64,000 nucleotides of DNA from Enterococcus sp. 4G2_DIV0659 (GTDB lineage: Bacteria; Bacillota; Bacilli; Lactobacillales; Enterococcaceae), in contig NZ_NGLE02000001.1 in assembly GCF_002140715.2 (NCBI RefSeq), positions 662,001 through 726,000 of the forward strand. Direction: 5' to 3'. Below are positions 25,614-37,267 of the stretch, piece after piece. The position numbers and the translations under genes were made by a program. Within the stretch, counting starts at the first letter, position 1. Each line of letters begins with the position of its first letter. The notes beneath the pieces were generated by a model, which saw only the letters and a program-made list of their open reading frames with translations, did not search any database and was not told the DNA's origin.

Positions 25614-26309
25614 CTAACTTCCTCTCTCCATTGATTTAGTAGATAAACAATAGCCTACACCTCTGAGCGTTTGGATCATTTCAGCAGCTGTTGGATCAAT
25701 ATCTGCCACTTTTTTTCTTAATGAGTACATATGATATTTAAACGTATTAGAAAATAAATCTACATCGCCATCCCAGACATGTTCCATCAGTTTTTCAGCC
25801 GAATAAACTTCTTCGGGGTTTTTGATCAGATATTCTAAAATTCCAAATTCTTTTCTAGTCAGTTTCGTTGGGGTTTCGCCCACTTTCACGATTCGCTTGG
25901 CAGAATCCAAACTGATTGAGCCATAAACAATAATAGATTCCTCTAAACTAATTTTTTGTCTTAGAAGGTTTCTTATTCTCGCTTCCAATTCAAAAAAATC
26001 AAAAGGTTTTGTCAAATAATCATTAGCCCCCATATCCAGCCCCTTGATCTTATCTTCGACAAAGCTTTTTGCTGATAAAATTAGAATTCGTATTTCTAAA
26101 TCATGCGCTCGTACATTTTCTAAAATTTCCCAGCCGCTCATATTTGGCAAGGATAAGTCTAAAACGATTAGATCGTACTCGGTTATTTCAATCATCTCAA
26201 TTGCTTGAAAACCATCTGTTGCTTTATCAACAGCATAGCCTTTTTTTCTTAGTCCCATACATAAACCTTCACCCAATAAAGGATCATCTTCAACGATAAG
26301 TATACGCAT
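25614..26309 (-). CDS. OmpR-family response regulator
   Basis: 231 residues: a receiver with D8-D9 pocket, phospho-acceptor D51 in LIVLDLSLPNMSG and K in LTKPFDFFE, then a winged helix ending NTFKYHMYSLRKKVADIDPTAAEMIQTLRGVGYCL. The open frame reaches 26345, but MRILIVEDDP is the standard start and GGAGG precedes it by 11 bases. It forms an operon with the kinase downstream. The ATPase gene upstream is separated by 249 bases containing an intergenic repeat. Confidence 0.88.
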   Translation of the reverse strand: MRILIVEDDPLLGEGLCMGLRKKGYAVDKATDGFQAIEMIEITEYDLIVLDLSLPNMSGWEILENVRAHDLEIRILILSAKSFVEDKIKGLDMGANDYLTKPFDFFELEARIRNLLRQKISLEESIIVYGSISLDSAKRIVKVGETPTKLTRKEFGILEYLIKNPEEVYSAEKLMEHVWDGDVDLFSNTFKYHMYSLRKKVADIDPTAAEMIQTLRGVGYCLSTKSMERGS

Positions 26310-26423
26310 TGTATCATAAACCTCCCATAGAACTCTCACATACAATTACAATACCATAATTTTTTTATGAAAGGTTGAGAGGTTTATGAATAAACTATAA
26401 CTTTTTTAGTCTAATTTTAAATG

Positions 26424-26545
26424 ACGTGAGTGGGAACAGAAGCAATCCCTTCGGAAATAAGCTGAAATTCACAAAAATTTGAAGAGCCATTTTCGTGAAT
26501 TCCTTCTTATTTTTCGGGATTAAATACTTCTATCCCAATCTGATT
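26424..26545 (-). repeat. Intergenic repeat of the GGGACAGAAGC family (copy C)
   Basis: Read on the minus strand, about 73 bases (CAAATTTTTGTGAATTTCAG, then TTATTTCCGAAGG, GATTGCTTCTGTTCCCAC) align with 47694-47766 (copy B). The core also aligns with copy A at 19189-19219. Its left part (GAATTCACGAAAAT...ATTTTTGTGAATTTC) can form a hairpin. It separates the ABC genes from the two-component genes. Confidence 0.65.
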
Positions 26546-26558
26546 TCTTTTAATCATA

Positions 26559-27224
26559 TTACAGTGGTCTAAGTGTATTTTCTTTTAAGATAAGACTAAT
26601 ATCTGCTTGTTTCGCAATTTCTAAATCATGTGTTACCATGATGACACATTTTTTTTCAAGAAGAGCAAGTTCTTTTAACATATCAATAATTCCTTGCGAT
26701 GTCACGTGATCCAGATTTCCTGTAGGTTCGTCTGCAAAAATCAGTGGTGAATCAGCAGATAATGCTCTGGCTACAGCAACTCGTTGTTGTTGTCCTCCAC
26801 TTAATTTCATTACATTTTTGTGCATCAATTCATCTGTAATACCTACGGATCTCAGTTTATTTTTTACATATTCATTGACGTCTGAGACATGTTGGCTTTT
26901 AATTTCCATGCCAACTTTGACATTTTGAAAAGCAGTCATATAAGGAATCAAATTGTATGCTTGAAAAATAATGGATGTGAATTTTTTGCGGTATTTGGTT
27001 ATACCTGTTGTGTAAATATTTTCACCTCTATAGCTGATACTGCCTTCAATGGGTGCCATCAGTCCAGATGCAATGGATAATAATGTTGTTTTCCCCGCAC
27101 CAGAAGGTCCCATAATTGTATAAAAATTTCCTGCTTCAAATGTATAATTGATATTGTCCAAAACCTTATACTCTTGAACGCCATCTTTGTATGAGTATGT
27201 GATGTCTTTCAGTTCTAAATTCAT
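26559..27224 (-). CDS. ABC transporter ATP-binding protein (MacB/FtsE type)
   Basis: 221 residues with Walker A GPSGAGKTTLL, Q-loop FQAYNLIPYM, signature LSGGQQQRVAVARAL, Walker B PLIFADEP and switch His in MVTHD. It belongs to the lipoprotein-release/MacB/BceA-like group that works with FtsX-type permeases. Its permease gene is 17 bases upstream. It may power export or resistance rather than uptake. Confidence 0.9.
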   Translation of the reverse strand: MNLELKDITYSYKDGVQEYKVLDNINYTFEAGNFYTIMGPSGAGKTTLLSIASGLMAPIEGSISYRGENIYTTGITKYRKKFTSIIFQAYNLIPYMTAFQNVKVGMEIKSQHVSDVNEYVKNKLRSVGITDELMHKNVMKLSGGQQQRVAVARALSADSPLIFADEPTGNLDHVTSQGIIDMLKELALLEKKCVIMVTHDLEIAKQADISLILKENTLRPL

Positions 27225-27241
27225 ATTTTTTACTTCTCCCT

Positions 27242-28624
27242 CTATTCTTTTTGGGCAAACAAATCTTTAGGATCTGTTCTAGCGATAATAATACTAGGTA
27301 TAAGTGTTGTGATAATGATTAGTATAAAACCTAAACTCCCTGCTTGGGAAATCACTGTTCCATTTACTTGTACATCCATTTTATCTACTGGTTCGATTTT
27401 TTTGTCTGTTTCTTGTCCATAGTCATCTTCTTGCATCATAGGATCAGCATCTCTAACTTGCTTGGTCAATATTGTATCGGATATTGTTTGACCGGAAACT
27501 TGTAGAATCGCTAAAGATAAGCCAAATGAAAGTAATGCAACCACTATAATTTCTATTACCAGTTGCAAAATAACTCTAATTTTTGTTTCTCCTAAAGAAA
27601 GTAAAATCCCAACTTCTTTTTTTCGATCACGAATAGAGAGTAATGATAAGAATGTTAAAATCAATCCACCTGCTACTACAATCACTTTAATCATGATTGA
27701 ACTAAAACTAGCCATTTTTTTAATAGGACCGATCATTTGCTCGTATTGTTCAGTGGATGCGTCTAATTTAAAGAAGTTATTTTCCGTTGGTAATTGTTGT
27801 TGGGCATCTTTTACAAACCCATCAACTTGTAATGGATCTTTTAAATAAAAAATTGCATCATCGATGTTGGCTTGTTTACTTGTTTTAAAAAACGTAGCAA
27901 TATCTATATACATTTGATTTTCTGGTTGAGCTAATTCATACATTTGTTCTAAAGCAGACATCTCTTTTTCACTTTTATATATGCCGATTACTTTAAATTC
28001 TTGGTCTGTTTCTTCCTCGTCTATTGAAAAAGCTTTAATTTTAAAGGTATCACCTAGTTTCAATTTATTATTTTTAGCAAATGTTTGTTCAACAACAGCG
28101 GAATTTGCTGGTGTTTTTTCTGTAATAGGTTTTCCTTCAATAAGTGTGGCATCTCGATTTTTAAAATCAGTCGTTTTTAGTAGATTATTGGTACCTAGTA
28201 TTTTAAAAGCCGGTCCTTCCTGGTCTGGATCTAAACTAGCCACGTTGGGACTAAAAGCGTTACTATCACTATTTTCTTTTGGTTTAACCGATATTAAATC
28301 ACCTTTGGCTCCACTAATTTCACCATTAATCAATACACTTTTTACTTGAGGTAAATCGGTAATTTTATCTACAGTCTCTTTGGACAGTGGCTTGATGCTT
28401 GAATTCCCGCTGAATAACGCTTCTTTTATTTTGTCGTTGTCTCTTTTTAGACGAACTTCTGCGCCTAATTGTTTTCGGGCATCCACTTTACTTTTTTCTG
28501 CTGATTGTTGGATGGCAAATCCTGACAAAATCAATAAGAAAACAACAAGAAATAACCCTAAGAATAAGGCCGTTCGTCCTTTCCGTTGCCAGATACTGAT
28601 TAATGCTCTTTTAAAAAAACTCAT
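27242..28624 (-). CDS. FtsX-type ABC transporter permease
   Basis: 460 residues. One N-terminal membrane helix (about 15-38) is followed by a large extracytoplasmic domain of about 270 residues. Then come three helices (about 305-330, 345-375, 430-452) with the FtsX core RDRKKEVGILLSLGETKIRVILQLVIEIIVVALLSFGLSLAI. This is the MacB-type layout, usual for mechanotransmission pumps. It is first of the ABC pair; the downstream two-component system may control it. Substrate unknown. Confidence 0.88.
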   Translation of the reverse strand: MSFFKRALISIWQRKGRTALFLGLFLVVFLLILSGFAIQQSAEKSKVDARKQLGAEVRLKRDNDKIKEALFSGNSSIKPLSKETVDKITDLPQVKSVLINGEISGAKGDLISVKPKENSDSNAFSPNVASLDPDQEGPAFKILGTNNLLKTTDFKNRDATLIEGKPITEKTPANSAVVEQTFAKNNKLKLGDTFKIKAFSIDEEETDQEFKVIGIYKSEKEMSALEQMYELAQPENQMYIDIATFFKTSKQANIDDAIFYLKDPLQVDGFVKDAQQQLPTENNFFKLDASTEQYEQMIGPIKKMASFSSIMIKVIVVAGGLILTFLSLLSIRDRKKEVGILLSLGETKIRVILQLVIEIIVVALLSFGLSLAILQVSGQTISDTILTKQVRDADPMMQEDDYGQETDKKIEPVDKMDVQVNGTVISQAGSLGFILIIITTLIPSIIIARTDPKDLFAQKE

Positions 28625-28722
28625 GTTGTGTCCTCCAATTTATATTCTCTTTGTTTGCAAGCAAATGTATCATAACAATTTCTTGGTCAGATTTTGGTTA
28701 GATAATTTGAGAAAAATAAAAA

Positions 28723-28766
28723 AAGAGGCGTACAGAACATCAAAAAATAGTTCTGTACTCTCTTTT
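28723..28766. terminator. Intrinsic terminator after rlmCD and the small basic ORF
   Basis: On the minus strand, AGAGAGTACAGAAC pairs with GTTCTGTACGCCTCT (short bulge), followed by a long T-run. It ends the transcript that carries the 23S methyltransferase gene and the 43-codon ORF. Confidence 0.8.
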
Positions 28767-28815
28767 AGTAGCTGATTTCTTATTTCATTCTCTTTTTTAC
28801 TAAAAACTCGTTACT

Positions 28816-28947
28816 CTATTTATTATAAATCTTCGGACCTTTACGCATGTTTCTACGGTCATTTTTAGGCGTCTCCATTTTTTCAGATCTGCCTCCACCT
28901 TGTTTTTTCTTGATTAATTCTAGCATTTTCTTTTTTGTATCATCCAT
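28816..28947 (-). CDS. Small basic protein, 43 residues, unknown function
   Basis: An ATG at 28945-28947 lies four bases beyond the stop codon of the methyltransferase gene and is preceded by AAGGATGG. The 43-residue product starts MDDTKKKMLELIKKK and ends RKGPKIYNK. It is very rich in Lys and Arg, without hydrophobic segments, so it could bind RNA or ribosomes. The frame uses normal codons up to a TAG, and a terminator follows 50 bases later. I do not recognise the family. Co-transcription with an rRNA-modifying enzyme is suggestive only. Confidence 0.6.
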   Translation of the reverse strand: MDDTKKKMLELIKKKQGGGRSEKMETPKNDRRNMRKGPKIYNK

Positions 28948-28950
28948 TTA

Positions 28951-30321
28951 TTACACCATCCTTGTTAACAAAGTAACTGACTCAATATGCGTGGTTTGTG
29001 GGAAATTATCAACAGGCTGAACTTCTTTCACTTCAAAGCCGCCTTCAACTAATAATGCTAAATCACGTGCTAATGTTGCTGGATTACAACTAACATAGAC
29101 GATACGCTTAGGTTTTGTTTCAATCAACGTTTCAACCAAACTCACTTCTAAACCTTTACGTGGCGGATCAACGATAACGACATCTGGTTTGATGTCATTT
29201 TCGATCATTCTTGGTAAAGCTTCTTCTGCTAATCCTGCCGTAAATGTTGCGTTAGTGATATTGTTTAGTTTTGCATTACTTTCAGCATTTTTCACCGCTT
29301 CTTCAATCACTTCTACACCATAAACATGCTTTGCATCTTTTGCTAATGTTAAACCGATCGTACCGATCCCACAATAAGCATCTACAATGACTTCTTCACC
29401 GGTCAACGCTGCGTATTCTTTCACTTTATTATACATTACTTCTGTTTGCTGTGGATTTACTTGGTAGAACGAACGAGATGAGATTTCAAATTTCAAATCA
29501 AAAATCGTATCGATTATTTTATCTTCTCCGTGTAGAAGAATCGTCTCGTCTCCAAAAATCACATTCGTCTTTTTAGCGTTGACATTTTGCACAATGCTGA
29601 CAACTTCAGGCAAGGCTTCTAAAATATCTGGAATGATTTTGCTTGTTGGAAATAATTTTGGTGTTCTAGTAATTAAGACAACCATCATTTCTCCCGTATG
29701 ATAGCCCCGACGAACAACAATATGACGCAAATTCCCTGTGTTGTCTGATTCGTTATAAGGTTTGATACTATAACGTCTCATAATATCACGGATTTTAATC
29801 ACTGCTTCATCAATTTTAGGATCTTGAATATAGAAATGCTCTAATGGAATTAGATCGTGACTATTTTTTCTGAAAAATCCTGTTTGCAGTTTGTCATCAA
29901 TTTTTCTTACTGGAATTTGCGCTTTATTGCGATAGCCCCAAGGATTATTCATCCCTAAAGCGTCCAATACAGGAACATCTGGTAATTTTGCAACACGCTG
30001 CATCACGTTTTTCACTTGATCGGTTTTAAATGTGAGCTGAGCGCCGTAGGCTAAATGTTGTAACGGGCTGATGCCAACTTTTGTAAAGTTCTCATCTTTG
30101 GCTGGTACACGATCTTCACTTGATTTTAAAATAGTGACTACTTTTCCGTAGCCAAAACTTTTGCCGACTTTCAATACTTTGATTTCGATTTTCTCACCTG
30201 GTAAAGCATTTTCTATAAAAAGTGGATAGCCATCAACTTTGGCCACACCCATTCCTTCATGTGTCAGATCAATAATATCAACTTCGATTGTTTCGTTTTT
30301 GTTCACTGGAAAATTATTCAT
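28951..30321 (-). CDS. rlmCD: 23S rRNA (uracil-C5)-methyltransferase, RlmCD/RumA type
   Basis: 456 residues. An N-terminal TRAM domain (about 8-65, VDIIDLTHEGMGVAKVDGYPLFIENALPGEKIEIKVLKVGKSFGYG) is followed by a SAM-dependent methyltransferase domain. That domain holds VDAYCGIGTIGLTLA, VDPPRKG and the catalytic Cys loop IVYVSCNPATLARDL. It methylates uracils in 23S rRNA (m5U747/m5U1939 in low-GC Gram-positives). It lacks the N-terminal iron-sulfur cysteines of RumA from enterics. It is followed closely by a 43-codon ORF. Confidence 0.9.
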   Translation of the reverse strand: MNNFPVNKNETIEVDIIDLTHEGMGVAKVDGYPLFIENALPGEKIEIKVLKVGKSFGYGKVVTILKSSEDRVPAKDENFTKVGISPLQHLAYGAQLTFKTDQVKNVMQRVAKLPDVPVLDALGMNNPWGYRNKAQIPVRKIDDKLQTGFFRKNSHDLIPLEHFYIQDPKIDEAVIKIRDIMRRYSIKPYNESDNTGNLRHIVVRRGYHTGEMMVVLITRTPKLFPTSKIIPDILEALPEVVSIVQNVNAKKTNVIFGDETILLHGEDKIIDTIFDLKFEISSRSFYQVNPQQTEVMYNKVKEYAALTGEEVIVDAYCGIGTIGLTLAKDAKHVYGVEVIEEAVKNAESNAKLNNITNATFTAGLAEEALPRMIENDIKPDVVIVDPPRKGLEVSLVETLIETKPKRIVYVSCNPATLARDLALLVEGGFEVKEVQPVDNFPQTTHIESVTLLTRMV

Positions 30322-30408
30322 AAGTCGCTCCTTCTTTTATACGCTTCACTCATTCTAATGAAAAAATGCTAGAAAAGCAACAAAGACTTTCCTTTTATCA
30401 CGCTATTT

Positions 30409-30446
30409 AAAAAACAGCTTCCTGTAAAAACATACAGAAAGCTGCT
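30409..30446. terminator. Bidirectional intrinsic terminator after dgkB
   Basis: AGCTTTCTGT pairs with ACAGGAAGCT on the minus strand with T-runs on both sides. It lies a few bases past the diacylglycerol kinase stop codon. Confidence 0.85.
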
Positions 30447-30449
30447 TTT

Positions 30450-31523
30450 TTACTTCTCTTTATCAGCAATTTTACCATCGCCATCAATATCTTCTTCTGT
30501 TAAACGCTCTACTTCTCTAACGAACTCTTTACTTGTTTCAAGATATTCATCATCATCTTCTTCTGAGGTTCCATTATAATCTTCTAAAACAGAACCCATA
30601 ATTGCGTTAGAAGGAATTGCATCTGCGTTGGCAAACATTTCGATATGTTGATGTAAATTGACAAATTCCATCGGTGCATCGCCACCGTACTCACCATCTA
30701 GATTAATCATCATAGAACTATTTTCTTCCAATGTTTCTGCATATAAACGGCTCGTTTTGGTGTAAATCAACCGATTATCTTCTATATGCTTGCCGCCATT
30801 TAACATGAGTGCTGCCAAATGTAAAATTTCAAAAACATTAGCCGTTTTGACAATAATCAAAGAAAATTTTCCATCATCAAGTTTGGCGTCAGGCGCAATT
30901 TGTTCAAATCCGCCTACCGAATTGGTTAGTCCTAAGAAAAACATAGATGCATTTCCTTCATAAACCCCTTCGTCATATTCCATTCGCATCTTGATTGGTT
31001 TTACTCGTGGAAGCATCTCAGCTCCTTTAGCTAAGTATGCTAAATAGCCAAAAATACTTTTTAATTCAGAAGGCACTTCATACGTTAGTTCAGTTAAATG
31101 TCCACCAGCTGCAATGTTGATAAAATAATTATCTTTGGCTTTTCCGATGTCCATTTTAACCGTTTGATTTTTTTTGATGACTTCTGCTGCTTTGACAATA
31201 TTATCTCTAGGAATTTTTAATGCTCTTGCATAATCATTGGTTGTTCCAGCAGGAATGATCGCCATAGACGGTCGTTTTTCTAAAGGAGCAATCCCATTCA
31301 CGACTTCATTGATCGTTCCATCACCACCGGCTGCAACGACTAGGTCAAACCCTAATTCAGCTACACGGCGTGCTTCATTCTTTGCGGAATTTTCATCTGG
31401 AGTTGTGGCAAAAGCACTAGCTTCATATCCGCATTCTTCCAAAACTGAAAGAATATCAGCTAGATTTTTCTTAACTAGCTCTTTTCCTGAAGTTGGATTA
31501 TAAATCACTCTTGCTTTTTTCAT
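30450..31523 (-). CDS. dgkB: Diacylglycerol kinase, DgkB type
   Basis: 357 residues of the soluble lipid-kinase family: nucleotide loop NPTSGKE at residues 10-16 and the signature AAGGDGTINEVVNGI at about 64-78, then the beta-rich C-terminal domain. Phosphorylates diacylglycerol released by lipoteichoic-acid synthesis back to phosphatidate at the membrane. The C-terminal 45 residues are unusually acidic (EEDDDEYLETSKEF...DIDGDGKIADKEK), including an EF-hand-like D-x-D-x-D stretch of uncertain meaning. It lies 17 bases after gatB and is probably co-transcribed. Confidence 0.9.
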   Translation of the reverse strand: MKKARVIYNPTSGKELVKKNLADILSVLEECGYEASAFATTPDENSAKNEARRVAELGFDLVVAAGGDGTINEVVNGIAPLEKRPSMAIIPAGTTNDYARALKIPRDNIVKAAEVIKKNQTVKMDIGKAKDNYFINIAAGGHLTELTYEVPSELKSIFGYLAYLAKGAEMLPRVKPIKMRMEYDEGVYEGNASMFFLGLTNSVGGFEQIAPDAKLDDGKFSLIIVKTANVFEILHLAALMLNGGKHIEDNRLIYTKTSRLYAETLEENSSMMINLDGEYGGDAPMEFVNLHQHIEMFANADAIPSNAIMGSVLEDYNGTSEEDDDEYLETSKEFVREVERLTEEDIDGDGKIADKEK

Positions 31524-31540
31524 AGGTCATCTGCTGCTTT

Positions 31541-32971
31541 CTAGCGTTTTGCTAATTCTTCTTGAAGTAATTTATTTACAACGCCTGGGTTCGCTTGGCC
31601 TTTCGTCGCTTTCATAATTTGACCAACCAAGAAACCAACAGCGCGATCTTTTCCATTTTTAAAATCATCAACAGATTGTTGGTTGTTATCCAATACATCA
31701 TTAATGATCGGTAATAATTGAGACGGATCAGACAATTGTACTAAACCTTTTGCTTCAACAACTTCTTTTGCGTCGCCGCCATTTTCAATCAATTCTTTGA
31801 AGACTTTTTTAGCGATTTTAGAACTGATTGTTCCATCTGCGATCAAAGTAATCATACCTGCTAAGTTTTTAGGCGTTAATTTTGTATCAGGCAACTCTAC
31901 TTTTTCGCTATTTAAGTAAGCAGAAACTTCACCCATCAACCAGTTGGAAACTTGTTTTGCATCTGCGCCTTCATTTAACGCTGCTTCAAAGAAATCTGAC
32001 ATTTCTTTTGTTAACGTAAGAACCATAGCATCATATTCTGGCAAGCCTAATTCTTTGATATAACGAGCACGACGAGACGCCGGCATTTCAGGTAAACTGT
32101 GACGAACTTTTTCAATCCATTCATCATCGATCGCAAAACGTGGTACATCTGGTTCTGGGAAGTAACGATAGTCACTTGATCCTTCTTTGACACGCATTAA
32201 TAATGTTTTGTTAGTTGTTTCATCAAAACGACGAGTCTCTTGTTGGATTTCTCCACCAGATAACAACACTTTGGCTTGACGTTTTTCTTCAAATGCAAGA
32301 CCTTTTTTAACAAAACTCATAGAGTTTAAGTTTTTAAGTTCAGCTTTTGTTCCAAATTCTTCTTGACCGTAAGGACGTAAAGAAATATTGGCATCACAAC
32401 GCATTGAGCCTTCTTCCATTTTTACATCTGAAACTTCTGTAAATAAGATAATTGAACGTAATGCTTCAAGATAAGCATACGCTTCTTCAGGTGAACGCAT
32501 ATCTGCTTCTGAAACGATTTCGATTAGAGGTGTACCTTGACGGTTCAAATCTACATAGGAATAACCGCCATCACCATGAATATTTTTCCCTGCATCTTCT
32601 TCTAAATGCACACGTTCGATGCGGATACGCTTTGTTTTTCCTTCAACTTCGATATCGATCCAGCCATCATGTCCGATTGGTTGATCGAATTGAGAAATTT
32701 GATAAGCTTTGGGATTATCAGGATAGAAATAGTTTTTACGATCAAAATGTGTATCTTTTGAAATCTCACAATTTAGCGCAAGTGCTGCTTTCATACCTAA
32801 TTCAATCGCTTGTTTGTTCATTACAGGTAACACACCTGGATAGCCCCAGTCGATCACATTCGTATTGCTATTTGGCTCCGCTCCAAAGTGAGCAGGTGCT
32901 GGTGAAAAGATTTTAGAATTTGTTTTTAGTTCTACATGGACCTCAAGTCCGATGACAGTTTCAAAGTTCAT
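31541..32971 (-). CDS. gatB: Aspartyl/glutamyl-tRNA amidotransferase subunit B
   Basis: 476 residues, normal length. The N-terminal signature [23 protein letters not shown] and [15 protein letters not shown] are diagnostic, as is the C-terminal YqeY-like helical domain ([18 protein letters not shown]... [16 protein letters not shown]). It transfers ammonia to mischarged Glu-tRNA(Gln) or Asp-tRNA(Asn). The start overlaps the gatA stop by one base. Third gene of the gatCAB operon. Confidence 0.97.
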   Translation of the reverse strand: MNFETVIGLEVHVELKTNSKIFSPAPAHFGAEPNSNTNVIDWGYPGVLPVMNKQAIELGMKAALALNCEISKDTHFDRKNYFYPDNPKAYQISQFDQPIGHDGWIDIEVEGKTKRIRIERVHLEEDAGKNIHGDGGYSYVDLNRQGTPLIEIVSEADMRSPEEAYAYLEALRSIILFTEVSDVKMEEGSMRCDANISLRPYGQEEFGTKAELKNLNSMSFVKKGLAFEEKRQAKVLLSGGEIQQETRRFDETTNKTLLMRVKEGSSDYRYFPEPDVPRFAIDDEWIEKVRHSLPEMPASRRARYIKELGLPEYDAMVLTLTKEMSDFFEAALNEGADAKQVSNWLMGEVSAYLNSEKVELPDTKLTPKNLAGMITLIADGTISSKIAKKVFKELIENGGDAKEVVEAKGLVQLSDPSQLLPIINDVLDNNQQSVDDFKNGKDRAVGFLVGQIMKATKGQANPGVVNKLLQEELAKR

Positions 32972-34440
32972 TAGTCATTCCCCCCTAAGATCACAGGTTT
33001 TTTCGTATGGAAATCTGTCGCTTGTTCAAACGCATGAGCCGCTTTATACATTGTACTTTCATCAAAGGCTTTTCCGATAATTTGCAGTCCAACTGGTAAT
33101 CCTTCTGAGAATCCAGCTGGAATTGACATACCAGGTAAGCCAGCTAAGTTCACTGGAATCGTTAATAAATCGTTCATATACATTGTAATTGGATCATTGA
33201 TATTTTCACCTAAGCCAAACGCTACTGTTGGTGACGCTGGGCCAATGATGATATCATATTTTTCAAAAACATTGTCAAAGTCTTGTTTGATCAACGTTCT
33301 AACTTGTCCAGCTTTTTTAAAATGTGCCTCATAGTGTCCAGCACTTAATGAGAATGTTCCAAGCATAATACGGCGTTTTACTTCCAAACCAAATCCTTCA
33401 GAACGCGAATTCACATACACATCCTCAAGATTTTTTACGTTTTCAGAACGATGACCGTAACGAATGCCGTCAAAACGTTGTAAGTTTGAACTTGCCTCAG
33501 ATGAAGCGATGATATAATAAACGGCTACACCATATTTAGAGTGGGGTAAGCTAACTTCTTCCACCGTTGCGCCTAGTGCTTTGAATGTTTCTGCGGCTTT
33601 TAATACTGCTTCACGAACACCAGCATCTACTCCTTCACCAAGATATTCTTTCGGTAAAGCGACTTTCATACCTTTGATGTCACCTGTTAAACCAGCAGTA
33701 AAGTCTGGCACAGAAACACCCGCTGATGTTCCATCATTGGCATCATAACCACTAATTGCGTTTAGTGCTAAAGCGTTGTCTTTTACATTACGTGTCAAGG
33801 GTCCGATTTGATCCAAACTAGAAGAAAATGCAATCAAACCAAAACGAGAGACACGACCATACGTTGGTTTCATTCCGACAATCCCATTAAATGAAGCAGG
33901 TTGGCGAATGCTTCCACCAGTATCTGTTCCTAATGAAACTGGGATTTGTCCTGCTGCAACGGCTGCGGCTGAACCACCAGAAGAACCACCAGGAACTTTT
34001 GAATGATCCCAAGCGTTTTTAGTTTTTTTGAAATATGACGTTTCTGTACTTCCACCCATCGCAAACTCATCCATGTTCAATTTCCCAACAGGAATCATAT
34101 CTGCTTGATAGACTTTATCCATTACTGTTGCATCATAAATCGGATTGAAATTGTGCAGCATTTTAGACGCCGCTGTTGTTAAAATATCTTTTGTAACGAT
34201 GTTATCCTTGATCCCAATTGGAATACCAGCTAATGGATTTGACTCAGTAATCCCTTTAAGATCGATTGCTTTCGCTAATTCTAGCGCTTTTTCATCGCTA
34301 ATTGTAATAAACGAATCCACATCTTTTTCAGTTTCATTAATGCGGTTCAGTGTTGCTTGTGTTAAGTCCGTTGCAGTGATTTCTTTTGAGACAAGTAAAT
34401 CATGCAACTCGGTTAATGATTTATCGTATAATTTTTCCAT
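32971..34440 (-). CDS. gatA: Aspartyl/glutamyl-tRNA amidotransferase subunit A
   Basis: 489 residues of the amidase-signature family. The catalytic Lys lies in [11 protein letters not shown], the cis-Ser in [15 protein letters not shown] and the nucleophile Ser in [12 protein letters not shown]. It hydrolyses glutamine to feed ammonia to GatB. The start overlaps the gatC stop by one base, showing tight coupling. Confidence 0.97.
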   Translation of the reverse strand: MEKLYDKSLTELHDLLVSKEITATDLTQATLNRINETEKDVDSFITISDEKALELAKAIDLKGITESNPLAGIPIGIKDNIVTKDILTTAASKMLHNFNPIYDATVMDKVYQADMIPVGKLNMDEFAMGGSTETSYFKKTKNAWDHSKVPGGSSGGSAAAVAAGQIPVSLGTDTGGSIRQPASFNGIVGMKPTYGRVSRFGLIAFSSSLDQIGPLTRNVKDNALALNAISGYDANDGTSAGVSVPDFTAGLTGDIKGMKVALPKEYLGEGVDAGVREAVLKAAETFKALGATVEEVSLPHSKYGVAVYYIIASSEASSNLQRFDGIRYGHRSENVKNLEDVYVNSRSEGFGLEVKRRIMLGTFSLSAGHYEAHFKKAGQVRTLIKQDFDNVFEKYDIIIGPASPTVAFGLGENINDPITMYMNDLLTIPVNLAGLPGMSIPAGFSEGLPVGLQIIGKAFDESTMYKAAHAFEQATDFHTKKPVILGGND

Positions 34441-34745
34441 TATGCACCAGCCTCCCCGTTGTCGATAATCGCTGGCACTTTAATGTAGCCATTTTCTGAT
34501 TCAGGTACGTTTTTCATTAATTCATTACGATCCATACCAGGTGTTGCTACGTCTTCTCTCATTACATTAATTGATTCTGCAACATTAGAGGTAAATGGAA
34601 CACCTTCTGTATCTACTTCTTCTAATAATTCTACCATATCGATGATTTTGCCTAATTGTTCCGTAAAATCTTTCAATTCCTCATCGGAAAATGACAGTTT
34701 AGACAATTTTGCTACATGTTTTGCTTTTTCTTCACTGATTGCCAT
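34440..34745 (-). CDS. gatC: Aspartyl/glutamyl-tRNA amidotransferase subunit C
   Basis: 101 residues, the small helical subunit that wraps around Gat[49 protein letters not shown], then the extended tail. It is the first gene of gatCAB. The ATG follows AGAAAGAAGGGTATCC. Confidence 0.95.
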   Translation of the reverse strand: MAISEEKAKHVAKLSKLSFSDEELKDFTEQLGKIIDMVELLEEVDTEGVPFTSNVAESINVMREDVATPGMDRNELMKNVPESENGYIKVPAIIDNGEAGA

Positions 34746-34974
34746 GGATACCCTTCTTTCTTTTAGAAAAACTCAGTTCAGCTATTCCTTTCAACTCCTT
34801 GTAAAAGTAGCTTTCAAGAGTTCACTAGTTCATTTTTTATACTGTTAAACGAATAGTTACGTTAAAAAAACAGCTTTTTTCTTATTCTATCATAAAATTC
34901 TAAGAAATTATGATTGAGATCAAAGAAAATAACTTATAAATGTAAAAAATAACGCTAAATCTGTTTGATTACGC

Positions 34975-37260
<2,286 letters not shown>

Positions 37261-37267
37261 TCATATT

